The position numbers and the translations under genes are program-made. The notes below the pieces were generated by a model. It made no database searches, was not told where the DNA came from, and was given only the letters and a program-made list of their open reading frames with translations. A stretch of DNA of 62,941 nucleotides. It comes from Burkholderiales bacterium (GTDB taxonomy: Bacteria > Pseudomonadota > Gammaproteobacteria > Burkholderiales > Casimicrobiaceae). How positions within the stretch are numbered: the first letter of the stretch is position 1; every line of letters starts with the position of its first letter. The stretch covers positions 1 to 62,941 of the forward strand of contig JAGNQL010000005.1 in assembly GCA_017989135.1 (NCBI GenBank). Reading direction: 5' to 3'. This document shows, in pieces, positions 33,548 to 43,908 of the stretch.

Positions 33548-33787
33548 ATGAAGCAGCCACTCACCAATGGAACTACGTGGAGCACCGCGTCGTTCGCCGA
33601 AACAGCCAGCGTTTCTCGCGAACTATCGACGTTATGCGCACATCTTGATTTGTGCAGGGTTACGAATCGTCGCGTCTTTGCAGTTCGCTGTGCTGCGGAG
33701 CGCGTGAATGGATTTGTGGCGGCGCGATTCGTGTCGACGCTTGTCGTTTTGGCGGGATTGATCGGCGTAACGGCCTTGTTGATCTGA
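33548..33787 (+). CDS. Small membrane protein upstream of the glucan synthase
   Basis: The 79-residue protein ends in a hydrophobic helix, FVSTLVVLAGLIGVTALLI, preceded by basic residues, the pattern of a tail-anchored inner membrane protein. GGAG at 33537-33540 lies seven bases before the ATG. Its stop is two bases before the start of the glucan synthase, so it is translationally coupled to it. No family is recognised. The alternative is a leader peptide, but the signal and the membrane helix argue for a real gene. Confidence 0.5.
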   Translation: MKQPLTNGTTWSTASFAETASVSRELSTLCAHLDLCRVTNRRVFAVRCAAERVNGFVAARFVSTLVVLAGLIGVTALLI

Positions 33788-33789
33788 GT

Positions 33790-36700
33790 ATGGCGCAACT
33801 TGCGCTTCAAAAGTTGGTGCCAGAAGCGCCGTTAGCACTCTGTCAGATTCTTGAGAGCTCCCGCGGTCAGTTGCAACCGCCCATACGATCTGAAATATTT
33901 GGTCCTCTGCGTTTCGCACAGCATGGGCGCAGTCTCGGTGAGACGCATCGCGCTACGCGTGCGATAAGCGGAAGCGCGCCCTTTCTCCCTCGCCTGCGCG
34001 ACAACATACAAGCGTTGCGCGAGGCGCACGCCTACATCGGCGCGCAGGCATCGACGGGTTACGACATTAGTCCAGCGGCAGAGTGGCTACTCGACAACTT
34101 TCATTTGATCGACACCCAGCTCGAAGAAATTAACGAGGGGTTGCCTAAAAGCTACTACCGTAGCTTGCCGATGTTGCTTGACGAGCCGTTGGCGGGGTTG
34201 CCGCGCATTTATGGCGTAGCTTGGGCTTATGTCGCTCACACCGATGGAGCGTTCGATGAAGATATGTTGGTGCAATTTCTTGTTGCGTACCAAGAAACGC
34301 GAGAACTCAACCTTAGTGAAATGTGGGCGCTTCCCACAACGTTACGCGTCGTGCTCATTGAAAATTTGCGCCGACTCGCGGAACGCGTTGCCGCCAACAA
34401 AGCGGCGCGCGAAGTTGCAAACTTGTACAGCGACCACATTGATCGGTACAGTGAAGACACACTCAATGAACTGTTAGCACTGCTCAGTTTGCGCGGTGTG
34501 AGTAAAGTGTTCTTAGGTCAAGTGGCCCAACGATTAAGAGATCGAAATGCAACGGGCGATTCAGGTTACGGGCAACAACACATCGATTGGTTGAGTAGAA
34601 AATTACCCGACGCCGCCACGGTGCAGGCGCAACAAAACGCCGATCAGACCGCAGACAACCTGAGCGTTAGTAACGCCGTAACGTCGCTTCGCGACATAGA
34701 TCATGCCGACTGGCCGGATATCGTCGCTCGTACCAGCGCCTTGATGCGCCTGATGTTGACGTGCAGCGTATTCCAGGCCGAATTTGTCGCCACACGTGAC
34801 CAAACGTTACACGCCATTGAGCGTCTAGCACAGACTCACAATAAGTCTGAGCTTGCTGTTGCGCAGGTCGTCGTTGAATTGACTGGGAGCGCCGCGCAGA
34901 GTGATTGCGTGACGGCGGCACCTGGGCATTGGTTACTCGGATTGGGCCAACCCCAGCTATTGCGCAAACTAGGCGTGAGCGCCGGCCTGCGGGTGAGGCT
35001 GCGAGACTTCTTTAAACGCACTGCGTTGCCGCTCTATCTCTCGACATTAGTGGGGTGCACGTCGGGTCTAATTGTGTGGCTGCTCATGCCACATGATGGG
35101 GTTTGGCCACTCACTGCGTTTTTTATCGCAAGCGCAGTGCTGATGTTCTTTCCAGCGTCGGAGACTGTAGTCGCGCTGATAAATCGCCTGATAAGTGAGT
35201 CAGCCAAACCACGCCAATTGCCGCGACTCGCGTTTGCAACCGGCATTCCCAATGAGCATCGCGTACTAGTGGTTATTCCGGGAATGCTTACGAGCCATGC
35301 CAGTATTCATGAGCTTTTGCATCGAATGGAGTTGCACTTTTTGGCCAATGCCGGCCGAAATGCGCAATTCGCGCTGTTGACCGATTGGGCCGACGCTGAC
35401 GAGGCGGAAGCAACGTCTGATCTGGACTTGGTCAACGCCGCGACGCTCCATATCCGCCAGCTTAACGCGCGCTATCCCGTAACCGCTCATGACGAAAGTA
35501 TCACGTCTCGATTTGCGCTGCTTCACCGCAAGAGAAGTTTTTCCGTTACCGAAAACCGTTGGATTGGATGGGAGCGCAAGCGTGGAAAACTGCAGCAGCT
35601 AGTCGCGGCGCTTGCTGAGAACGCGTTTGTGGAGTTCATGGATTTAGGTGAGGTCTCACTCATAGCGACCGGTATTCAGTACGTCGTTACGCTTGATAGC
35701 GACACGCAGTTGCCGCCGGGTCGGCTTCGCGAGATGGTTGGTGTCGCGGCGCACCCACAAAATCGACCCAGAATAGATTCAACCGGGCAGATTGTGGGCG
35801 GCTACGGAATTTTGCAGCCGCGAGTTGTGGCGCCGCTTGCCACGGCAAAGGACTTCACGCTCTACCACTGGTTGTTTTCTGGGCAGTGTGGCGTTGATCC
35901 CTACAGTGCCGCGAGTTCCGAGGTGTACCAGGACGTATTCGCTGAGGGTTCGTTCACGGGGAAAGGGCTCCTTAACGTACAGGCGATGCACGCAGCATTG
36001 ACCGGGCGCATTCCCGAAGGCAAAGTATTGAGCCACGATTTGCTTGAAGGCGCACTGGCGCGATGCGCTTCTATGAGCGACATCACGTTGATAGAAGACG
36101 CACCCATCCACTCGGACGTTGCCGCATCACGAATTCACCGATGGACGCGAGGGGACTGGCAATTACTACCATTCCTCCTGGGTCCGATGCGTCACCGCAT
36201 CGGCGCCATTAACCGTTGGAAGATGTTCGATAACCTGCGGCGTTCGCTGGTGGCACCTGCGTCGCTGGCGCTGCTCTTATTGGCGTTGAGCGGTCACGCG
36301 CTATCGGTTTGGAGCACATTGGGCTTGGTGACAGCAGCATTTTTGGCTGGGCCACTGATGGGGGCTATCGCTGCCTTCTCACCAAGTCGGGATGACTTGT
36401 CACTCACGTACTTTTACAGACGCGCCGCAATTGACCTTGCGCGCACGCTTTGCGGAGCTTTGTGGCACCTCGCACAATTGCTGCAGCATGCCATGATGGC
36501 GCTTGACGCGATTGCCTGCACGCTGTATCGAATGGCGATTAGTCACCGAAACTTATTGCAGTGGACCACGGCGTCGACCGCACAGTCCCAGGCGAAGACG
36601 AATCTCAGCGCATTGGTGCGATCACACAGAAACGTATCTGTGCTCGCGTTCGTCCTCTGGATCGCATTACTGTGGTCTGGCACGCCGCACGTCGCGGTTG

Positions 36701-39700
36701 CGTCCGCGCTGTGTTTAGTCTGGGCGGTTTCGCCTGTTTGGACCTGGTTAGTCAGTCGTCCACGACCCATCCTAGAACGAGCCGAGTTGTCTAGCAAAGA
36801 TGCGACGTACCTAGAAGGCATTGCTCGCAGGACCTGGCGGCTGTTCGAGCGCAGCGTTACGCTTGACGACAATAACCTTCCACCGGATAACCTGCAAACA
36901 ACGCCACATGAAAGCGTGGCGCATCGCACCTCGCCCACCAATATTGGACTGTATTTACTTAGCGCCGCGTGCGCTCGGCAGTTTGGTTGGATTGGTACGT
37001 TGGATATGGTTGCGCGCATTGAGGCAACCCTCGCATCGCTTAAAGAAATGCAGCGGTACCGCGGCCATTTCCTTAACTGGTACGACACGCAAAGCCTATC
37101 TCCGCTGACGCCTATGTATGTCTCTACGGTCGATAGCGGCAACTTGAGTGGTCATCTGCTTGCAGTCAGCCAAGCGTGCCTCGAGATCGCCGAATCTACA
37201 CATTCGAATGGCGCGTCAAGGCGCGCGGTCGCGGCATCACGTCGTCGACTTGGGCCACTACTCACAATTAGGCGTGAGCTTCTACCGACACTGGCGGATG
37301 ACGCTGCGATTCTCATGTTGCTCACGATTCCCGAACGATTGATAGGCCGCCCGGGTACGCTTGATCTGTCAGAGCAACACTTGTCCGACGCAGCTGCAGA
37401 GATCGCGCGAATGTCTCTTGAGCAGCATGGCTCGGCTTCGACCCAGCAGGTCGCTTCTCGGACTGAATTGCTGCAAATGCTCTCGGATCACATCACCATG
37501 CTGCGCTCCGCCAATATCGATGCCGTGGCGATTAGCGCAGACACTGAAACATCGGCGTTGCGCGCGCGTTTATGCACGCTGGCGGGCGAGTGCGAACGTA
37601 TTGCATGGGAAGCTGATTTCAGTTTTTTGTATCACCGCAAGCGCAATCTTTTCCATATCGGTTATCGCATCGCCGAACAGCAGCTCGACACAAGTTTTTA
37701 CGATCTATTGGCTTCCGAATCGCGGCTCACGAGTCTTCTGGCGATAGCTAAGGGCGACGCTCCGGTAAATCACTGGGCGTCGCTGGGGCGTCCGTTTTTT
37801 TCTGTCGGCAGTAACTCGGGCCTCCGGTCGTGGTCGGGTTCAATGTTCGAGTACTTAATGCCTGGTCTGGTCCTCGCTGAGCCGAGGGACAGCGTACTAC
37901 GCGACGCTTGTCTAGCTGCGATAGATGAGCAGGTGTGCTACGGGACACTGCGGAATGTGCCGTGGGGAATGTCTGAATCAGCCTACGCTGCACGGGATGA
38001 AACCTTGGCGTTTCAATACGCGCCACAGGGGGTGCCTAGACTTGCATTGCGCCGTACGCCGCTTGACGAAATCGTGGTTGCACCGTACGCGACCGCACTC
38101 GCCGCGCAGCTATCGCCACAGCGAGCTTGCGCGAACTTGCGCACCATAGAGAAAATGGGCGGATTAGGGCCCTTTGGGTTCATCGATGCACTAGATTTTT
38201 CACCCGCTAGGCTCGAGGGCGCGGATGTATACATGCCCGTCAGCACCTTCATGGCACACCATCAAGGAATGACAATCGTTGCATTGAGCAATTTGCTTCT
38301 CGACAATGCGCCGCAGCGTTGGTGCATGGCAAATGCGCATATCGAAGCGGTCGCGTCGCTGCTTCATGAACGGGCACCGCGAGAGGTTTCAACGCTGCGC
38401 TCGCTACCGGCCGCCCCCCCTTCGCTCGTCTTGCGCCGAAGGAGCGCGAGTATGCTTCGGGAGCTGCGACCAGGCCAGCATGGCGTCGAACCGACGCATG
38501 TGCTGTCGAACGGCCGCTATAGCGTCACGTTGCGACCCAACGGTGCAGGTACAAGTCGCTGGGGCCGCATCGGTATCTCCCGAGGCCGCGACGACGCGTT
38601 GCGAGATGCGTACGGTAGTTTTTTCTATTTGCGCCGCCTCGGTGAGACGCTGCTGGCGTCGATTACCCACCATCCTGCGCGCGACACCACCGCAACGTAC
38701 AAGTGCGTGTATCACGCTGACCGAGTGTGCTTTGAAGCGGCCTGGCCCGATCTCGAAGCGCGTATGACTGTGTGGGTTAGCCCGGAAGATGACGTCGAAT
38801 TTCGCCGCATTGAATTGCGCAATTTGAGTGATCAGATCATAGACCTGGAATTGATATCGGCCTTTGAGGTGACGCTTGCGGACGCAATGGCGGATGAGGC
38901 TCATCCAGCATTTTCGAATCTGTTCATCAGTTCCGAGTGGCAAGACGAGCACGAGGCGCTTATCTTCGAGCGCACACCGCGTCTTAGTAATGAGCAACGC
39001 TTGTGCGCAGCTCACTTTTTGACCGAAAGCGACTCAAATGTCGTGCGCATCCGCGCTCAAACTGACCGCCAAAAATGGTTAGGCCGCAATCATCAAGCTG
39101 ATCAACCAGTTGCACAACTTGACGAGCTCCGTACGTCCACTCGGGGTCAGGCGACTGAAGCCAACACACTGCTCGGAACCGGTCTTGATCCAATGTGTGC
39201 GCTTGCCGTTCAAGTGCGCATCGCGCCCAATGCCAAAGCCAAGCTTACGTTCGCCACAGCAGCGTCCGACGACCGCCATACATTGAGTGCTGTGATTGAC
39301 AAATACCGGCAAGGCAGCAATGTGCAACGCGCCTCGCTCATGTCAGCAACGCTCACAGGCATTAGGTTGCGTGCGTTGCGTATCAGCCCTGACAACTTCT
39401 CAGCTATCCAGTCGATTACGACCGCGCTGCTATTGAGCGTTACGCGACCGCACACTCAAGGAGTAGAAGCTGACGGCGCGCTACGGAATGTGTGTGATCG
39501 GCGGCTGCTGTGGCGTTTTGGAATTTCGGGGGACCGACCGATCATCCTTGTAGCGACGGGGGTGCCGCAAGGGCTGGGTCTATTGCGATCGCTCGCACAG
39601 GCACTGCGCGTCTTTGCATGGGGTGGCGTCGCGTGTGACTTGGTCGTTGTCAATGCAGAGCCAACTTCTTATCTGATGCCTGTGAATCGCGATATCGCTG

Positions 39701-42468
39701 CGTTGCGCGGTAGAGACGCCGCCGACCGCGACGGCCAGCCCGGCGCCGCGTCAACGGGGTTCTATTTACTGCGAGCGGATGAGCTGAGTGTGGCAGAACT
39801 TGGAACTTTGCATGCCCTCGCACGACTACGCTTCAACGCTGACGGGCGGCCATTGGCGTTTCACGTTCAAGAGTGGAACGACCAACACGATGCCGCGCTG
39901 AGCGCGCGACGTTCGATGCATAGTCTATCCGTGATGCCTAGTCGGATAGTGGAGCGCTCGACGACCTCGCACGATGGCGATTTTGATGGTGACACCGGCG
40001 AATTTCGCTTTACGGTGTCTCGACAAAGCCGTCCGCAACGCCCGTGGGTAAATGTGCTCTCCAATCCGCATTTCGGCGCTCAAATTTCAGAGGCTGGAGG
40101 TGGTTACACGTGGGCCGTGAACAGCCGGCTAAATCAGCTCACGGCTTGGTCTAACGACGCGGTGTCGGACCCGCCTTCTGAATGGTTTTTATTACAAAAT
40201 CTCAACACACTGCGCACGTGGAATGTCACTGGCAGTGACAGCCGTGACGCGGGCGCGAGTTATCGCGTTTGTCACGGACAAGGCTACAGTCTCATAAGTC
40301 ACCGGCTTGACGACATTGACGTTACGGCGTCTTGGTGCGTTGATGCTGAGCTGTCGGTCAAACAAGTCCGATTGCGAATGGTCAATCGCGGTCACAAGGC
40401 GGTGCAGCTTCGTGTCGTGGGGATCGTGGAATGGATGTTGGGGGCCAATCGCGCTGACCGAGGCACCGTGAGCACCGCACACAGTCGTCAGTCGATTGTT
40501 GGCGCGACGCACCAAAGCACACTTGAACCATTCGCTGCACGCAAAGCTTTGACCTGTCTTCTAGCCACCCAAAATGAACAGGCATCTGGCTTCGGCGGTG
40601 GAACCGCGTTCTTCGCGACCGAAAGCGCGATGGTGGACGTCATAGATTGGACCTGTGATCGCCGTGAAATGATCGATTCACAAGGTCAGATTCGGTTGCC
40701 GCGACAATTCGGCGGACGCTCTGGAAGTGGTTTCGACCCGTGCGCGGCACTCTCGTCAATTGTCAAACTCGCGCCAGGCGAAAGTCTGGAACGAAACTTT
40801 TTGCTCGGATATGCGGCAAACGCTGAAGCTTCGGTAACGCTGGCGGCCAGTGCGGCCGCGACACCGTCGATGCAACGCTTTGAGACGGCGCGAACGCAGT
40901 GGGACGCGCTCTTGAGCAAGACCAGGGTAAAGACGCCGGATCCGCTTTTTGACGCGTTAGTCAACCGATGGCTGATTTACCAAACTGTTTCCTGCCGAAT
41001 GTGGGCGAAGGCAGGCTTCTATCAGGCGGGCGGAGCTACAGGCTTTCGCGACCAATTGCAAGATGCAATGGCGCTGGTGTGGGCCGCGCCTCACACGTTG
41101 CGTGCGCAAATTGAATTGTGTGCGTCACGGCAATTTGCTGAGGGTGACGTTCAACACTGGTGGCATGCACCAACAGGCGCTGGCGTGCGAACCCACTTCT
41201 CGGACGATTTATTGTGGCTACCGCATGCGTGCGCACATTACCTGCGCGCGACTGGCGACGTAAGCCTGCTAGACCAAAGCGTGCCATTTCTGGAGGGTAT
41301 TGCGATCCCCGCTGGTGCTGAGGACGCCTATTACGTCCCGACGGTTAGCATGGCTCAGGCATCTGTTTACGAGCATGCAGCACGAGCGATTGATCACAGT
41401 CTGCGTGTCGGTGTTCACGGTTTGCCGCTAATGGGCGGCGGCGACTGGAATGACGGCATGAATCGCGTGGGTGCTGAAGGCCGCGGCGAATCGGTGTGGT
41501 TGGCGTGGTTTCTCTGTAAAGTGGTCGCAGACTTTTCACCCGTTGCTCGCGAGCGCGGTGACGACACGCGTGCGGCGCGGTGGGAGTCTTCCGCCATAGG
41601 CTGGAAGGCGTCACTCAATGACAACGCCTGGGACGGGGAATGGTTTCGCCGCGCGTTCTTTGACAATGGAGAGCCACTCGGCGCGAGTCACAACCCTGAA
41701 GCTCGTATCGATTTGATCGCACAGGCCTGGTCGGTGCTGTCCGGCGCAGCGCCGCCTGAGATGCAGCGTGGCGCAATGGTCTCTGTCGAAGCGCATCTCG
41801 TCGATCACGCAGCGGGTCTTATCAAGTTGCTCGACCCGCCGCTCGTAAACGCAACGCCCAGCGCGGGCTACATTCAGGCCTACCCCCCAGGTGTGCGCGA
41901 GAACGGCGGCCAATATTCGCATGGTGCCGTCTGGGCATTGATGGCGCAAGCGCAGCTGGCCACGTCTGACCCAGAGCTCAGCGACAGGCGTGAACTGCCA
42001 TACCGCTATTTCACCTATCTGAGCCCCGCGCATCGCAGTCAAAATCCTGCGCATGGCTCCGACTACGGTCTCGAACCCTACGTGATGGCAGGGGATGTGT
42101 ATACGCAAGCGCCCTATGCCGGCCGAGGAGGGTGGAGCTGGTACACCGGTGCCGCTGCGTGGATGCATCGCGCCGCGATAGAGTCCCTTTTTGGATTGCA
42201 GCAAACGGCGGAAACACTGAGTTTCGAGCCTTGCCTGCCAGCGGCTTGGCAACGCGCTGATTTGACCCTGACGCGCGAGGAAAAGACCATGCGCTTTGTG
42301 CTGCTGCGATTGATCACCGCAGAGGCGCTGGACGCCGTCGCACCGACTGCCGCGAGCGTGTTGCTCCCAGGCGAGCGATTGCGTTGGACGAGCCTCGCTG
42401 CCGAGACGCATTTTGTAATTCCGCTAATCGGGCACGACGCGCATTCGACTGCCACAAAAATGCAATAG
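33790..42468 (+). CDS. Cyclic beta-1,2-glucan synthase-like protein (NdvB/ChvB type)
   Basis: This 2892-residue giant has the full NdvB layout. A GT84 glycosyltransferase domain carries DSDTQLPPGRL near residue 635 and the RWTRGDWQ motif near 785. Membrane helices lie at about 410-460, 815-870 and 945-985. A glucoamylase-like domain lies at about 1340-1530 (WSGSMFEYLMPG, HHQGMTIVALSN). GH94 phosphorylase domains lie in the C-terminal half, with GGGDWNDGMNRVG near 2547 containing the catalytic aspartate. Cyclic glucans act in osmoadaptation and host interaction. No strong Shine-Dalgarno precedes the ATG, consistent with coupling to the small upstream gene. Confidence 0.93.
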   Translation: MAQLALQKLVPEAPLALCQILESSRGQLQPPIRSEIFGPLRFAQHGRSLGETHRATRAISGSAPFLPRLRDNIQALREAHAYIGAQASTGYDISPAAEWLLDNFHLIDTQLEEINEGLPKSYYRSLPMLLDEPLAGLPRIYGVAWAYVAHTDGAFDEDMLVQFLVAYQETRELNLSEMWALPTTLRVVLIENLRRLAERVAANKAAREVANLYSDHIDRYSEDTLNELLALLSLRGVSKVFLGQVAQRLRDRNATGDSGYGQQHIDWLSRKLPDAATVQAQQNADQTADNLSVSNAVTSLRDIDHADWPDIVARTSALMRLMLTCSVFQAEFVATRDQTLHAIERLAQTHNKSELAVAQVVVELTGSAAQSDCVTAAPGHWLLGLGQPQLLRKLGVSAGLRVRLRDFFKRTALPLYLSTLVGCTSGLIVWLLMPHDGVWPLTAFFIASAVLMFFPASETVVALINRLISESAKPRQLPRLAFATGIPNEHRVLVVIPGMLTSHASIHELLHRMELHFLANAGRNAQFALLTDWADADEAEATSDLDLVNAATLHIRQLNARYPVTAHDESITSRFALLHRKRSFSVTENRWIGWERKRGKLQQLVAALAENAFVEFMDLGEVSLIATGIQYVVTLDSDTQLPPGRLREMVGVAAHPQNRPRIDSTGQIVGGYGILQPRVVAPLATAKDFTLYHWLFSGQCGVDPYSAASSEVYQDVFAEGSFTGKGLLNVQAMHAALTGRIPEGKVLSHDLLEGALARCASMSDITLIEDAPIHSDVAASRIHRWTRGDWQLLPFLLGPMRHRIGAINRWKMFDNLRRSLVAPASLALLLLALSGHALSVWSTLGLVTAAFLAGPLMGAIAAFSPSRDDLSLTYFYRRAAIDLARTLCGALWHLAQLLQHAMMALDAIACTLYRMAISHRNLLQWTTASTAQSQAKTNLSALVRSHRNVSVLAFVLWIALLWSGTPHVAVASALCLVWAVSPVWTWLVSRPRPILERAELSSKDATYLEGIARRTWRLFERSVTLDDNNLPPDNLQTTPHESVAHRTSPTNIGLYLLSAACARQFGWIGTLDMVARIEATLASLKEMQRYRGHFLNWYDTQSLSPLTPMYVSTVDSGNLSGHLLAVSQACLEIAESTHSNGASRRAVAASRRRLGPLLTIRRELLPTLADDAAILMLLTIPERLIGRPGTLDLSEQHLSDAAAEIARMSLEQHGSASTQQVASRTELLQMLSDHITMLRSANIDAVAISADTETSALRARLCTLAGECERIAWEADFSFLYHRKRNLFHIGYRIAEQQLDTSFYDLLASESRLTSLLAIAKGDAPVNHWASLGRPFFSVGSNSGLRSWSGSMFEYLMPGLVLAEPRDSVLRDACLAAIDEQVCYGTLRNVPWGMSESAYAARDETLAFQYAPQGVPRLALRRTPLDEIVVAPYATALAAQLSPQRACANLRTIEKMGGLGPFGFIDALDFSPARLEGADVYMPVSTFMAHHQGMTIVALSNLLLDNAPQRWCMANAHIEAVASLLHERAPREVSTLRSLPAAPPSLVLRRRSASMLRELRPGQHGVEPTHVLSNGRYSVTLRPNGAGTSRWGRIGISRGRDDALRDAYGSFFYLRRLGETLLASITHHPARDTTATYKCVYHADRVCFEAAWPDLEARMTVWVSPEDDVEFRRIELRNLSDQIIDLELISAFEVTLADAMADEAHPAFSNLFISSEWQDEHEALIFERTPRLSNEQRLCAAHFLTESDSNVVRIRAQTDRQKWLGRNHQADQPVAQLDELRTSTRGQATEANTLLGTGLDPMCALAVQVRIAPNAKAKLTFATAASDDRHTLSAVIDKYRQGSNVQRASLMSATLTGIRLRALRISPDNFSAIQSITTALLLSVTRPHTQGVEADGALRNVCDRRLLWRFGISGDRPIILVATGVPQGLGLLRSLAQALRVFAWGGVACDLVVVNAEPTSYLMPVNRDIAALRGRDAADRDGQPGAASTGFYLLRADELSVAELGTLHALARLRFNADGRPLAFHVQEWNDQHDAALSARRSMHSLSVMPSRIVERSTTSHDGDFDGDTGEFRFTVSRQSRPQRPWVNVLSNPHFGAQISEAGGGYTWAVNSRLNQLTAWSNDAVSDPPSEWFLLQNLNTLRTWNVTGSDSRDAGASYRVCHGQGYSLISHRLDDIDVTASWCVDAELSVKQVRLRMVNRGHKAVQLRVVGIVEWMLGANRADRGTVSTAHSRQSIVGATHQSTLEPFAARKALTCLLATQNEQASGFGGGTAFFATESAMVDVIDWTCDRREMIDSQGQIRLPRQFGGRSGSGFDPCAALSSIVKLAPGESLERNFLLGYAANAEASVTLAASAAATPSMQRFETARTQWDALLSKTRVKTPDPLFDALVNRWLIYQTVSCRMWAKAGFYQAGGATGFRDQLQDAMALVWAAPHTLRAQIELCASRQFAEGDVQHWWHAPTGAGVRTHFSDDLLWLPHACAHYLRATGDVSLLDQSVPFLEGIAIPAGAEDAYYVPTVSMAQASVYEHAARAIDHSLRVGVHGLPLMGGGDWNDGMNRVGAEGRGESVWLAWFLCKVVADFSPVARERGDDTRAARWESSAIGWKASLNDNAWDGEWFRRAFFDNGEPLGASHNPEARIDLIAQAWSVLSGAAPPEMQRGAMVSVEAHLVDHAAGLIKLLDPPLVNATPSAGYIQAYPPGVRENGGQYSHGAVWALMAQAQLATSDPELSDRRELPYRYFTYLSPAHRSQNPAHGSDYGLEPYVMAGDVYTQAPYAGRGGWSWYTGAAAWMHRAAIESLFGLQQTAETLSFEPCLPAAWQRADLTLTREEKTMRFVLLRLITAEALDAVAPTAASVLLPGERLRWTSLAAETHFVIPLIGHDAHSTATKMQ

Positions 42469-42487
42469 CGCCACCGATCCGAGCGCC

Positions 42488-43678
42488 CTAGATCTGCGCG
42501 ACCAAGAGCGTGCGGCGAGCGATCTGCTGCGTTTCTTCGGATCGCAAAACGTGTACGGTGCATCGTGATGTCGCGCCACTGATTGTGCGGCTCGATGAGG
42601 CGTTTGCGCTCGCATCAAGATGAACGCCAATCCAATGCAATCGCTCGCAGATGGCTGCGCGCGTCTGCACGTCGTTTTCACCAATTCCGCCCGTGAAAAC
42701 GATGGCATCTACACCGTCGAGCGACGTGATCATCGCGGCGATTTGCTTTGCCGCTGAAATGCAATACATGTCGATGGCGAGTTGCGCGTCAGTATTCGTT
42801 GCTGTCGCGGTGCGCAGTTGCCGCATGTCGCTGGTCACGCCAGAGACGCCACGTAGGCCAGATTCGCGCTGCAGCAGCGTGTCAAGTTGATCGACGTCTA
42901 GTTTCCTTTCGCGCAACAAATAGACGAGTACACCGGGATCTAGGTCGCCGGTTCGCGTACCCATAATAATTCCGCCGGTTGGCGTTAGGCCCATGCTTGT
43001 GTCGATCGATTTGCCGTGACGCACGGCGGTGATACTGGAGCCGTTGCCCAAGTGCGCGATGATCACGCGCTCGGGAATGGTTTCACCCATTTGCAACACA
43101 ATCGACTCGCAGGAGAGGCCATGAAAGCCATATCGCTCGACGCCCTCGGATTTCAACGCACGTGGGATAGGCAACGTGCGCGCGCACAACGGCATGTCGC
43201 GATGAAAGCTTGTGTCGAAGCATGCGACCTGTGCCACGTTTGGAAATTTCTCCAAAGCCACCGCGATCACGGATAACGCCACTGGTATGTGTAACGGCGC
43301 GAATCCTTTTGCAGCTTCGAGCTGCAGCAGCACGGCGGGACTAATGCGAACGTCGCTGCGCAGCGCGGGGCCGCCGTGGACCATGCGATGGCCGATCGCA
43401 TCTGGCGTTGGCATGCCTTCATTTGCCAGCGTCCTCACCACACAGTTCATCGCTGCACGTTGATCCGGGATGGGTGCGGTTTCATTGGCGACGATCTTCC
43501 CGGCAGCGTTTCTCGCGGTAAAACGGCTCTGCGGCGAGCCGATGGCGTCGGCCTCGCCGGTCAACACTGTGGTGAGACTGGAAGTTGTTGTCTGGAAGAG
43601 ACCGAACTTCAGCGAAGAAGAGCCGCTGTTCAGTGCGAGCGCCATGCGCATTGCCTTTGATGTTTCCATTGCACTCAT
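42488..43678 (-). CDS. ackA: Acetate kinase
   Basis: The 396-residue enzyme converts acetyl phosphate and ADP to acetate and ATP. Family signatures include LALNSGSSSLKFGLF and GHRMVHGG, the catalytic ACFDTSFH region, HLGNGSSITAVRHGKSIDTSMG and FTGGIGEN. It completes the phosphoketolase route encoded at 25930-28311. Starts at 43678, 43669 or 43651 are all possible since none has a clear ribosome site. It converges on the glucan synthase gene with only 19 bp between stops. Confidence 0.96.
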   Translation of the reverse strand: MSAMETSKAMRMALALNSGSSSLKFGLFQTTTSSLTTVLTGEADAIGSPQSRFTARNAAGKIVANETAPIPDQRAAMNCVVRTLANEGMPTPDAIGHRMVHGGPALRSDVRISPAVLLQLEAAKGFAPLHIPVALSVIAVALEKFPNVAQVACFDTSFHRDMPLCARTLPIPRALKSEGVERYGFHGLSCESIVLQMGETIPERVIIAHLGNGSSITAVRHGKSIDTSMGLTPTGGIIMGTRTGDLDPGVLVYLLRERKLDVDQLDTLLQRESGLRGVSGVTSDMRQLRTATATNTDAQLAIDMYCISAAKQIAAMITSLDGVDAIVFTGGIGENDVQTRAAICERLHWIGVHLDASANASSSRTISGATSRCTVHVLRSEETQQIARRTLLVAQI

Positions 43679-43908
43679 TGAGCATCACTCACAGTAGTTG
43701 TCTCCAGATCGACACCATCGCGGCCAAGCCCGATCGCTTGATGCTAGGCCAGCGCAGCGTGCATCCGGGCGCTGAGTTCCGCAAATGGTCGCGCGGATTT
43801 CACTGCGTGGTTCCTCATACCCATTGCTCTGGCTGACGAAAATCAAACAATTCGCAAAATGGAGACGCGCCGCTCGACAGCGAGCCGCTCGATGGACACA
43901 ATTAAGCG

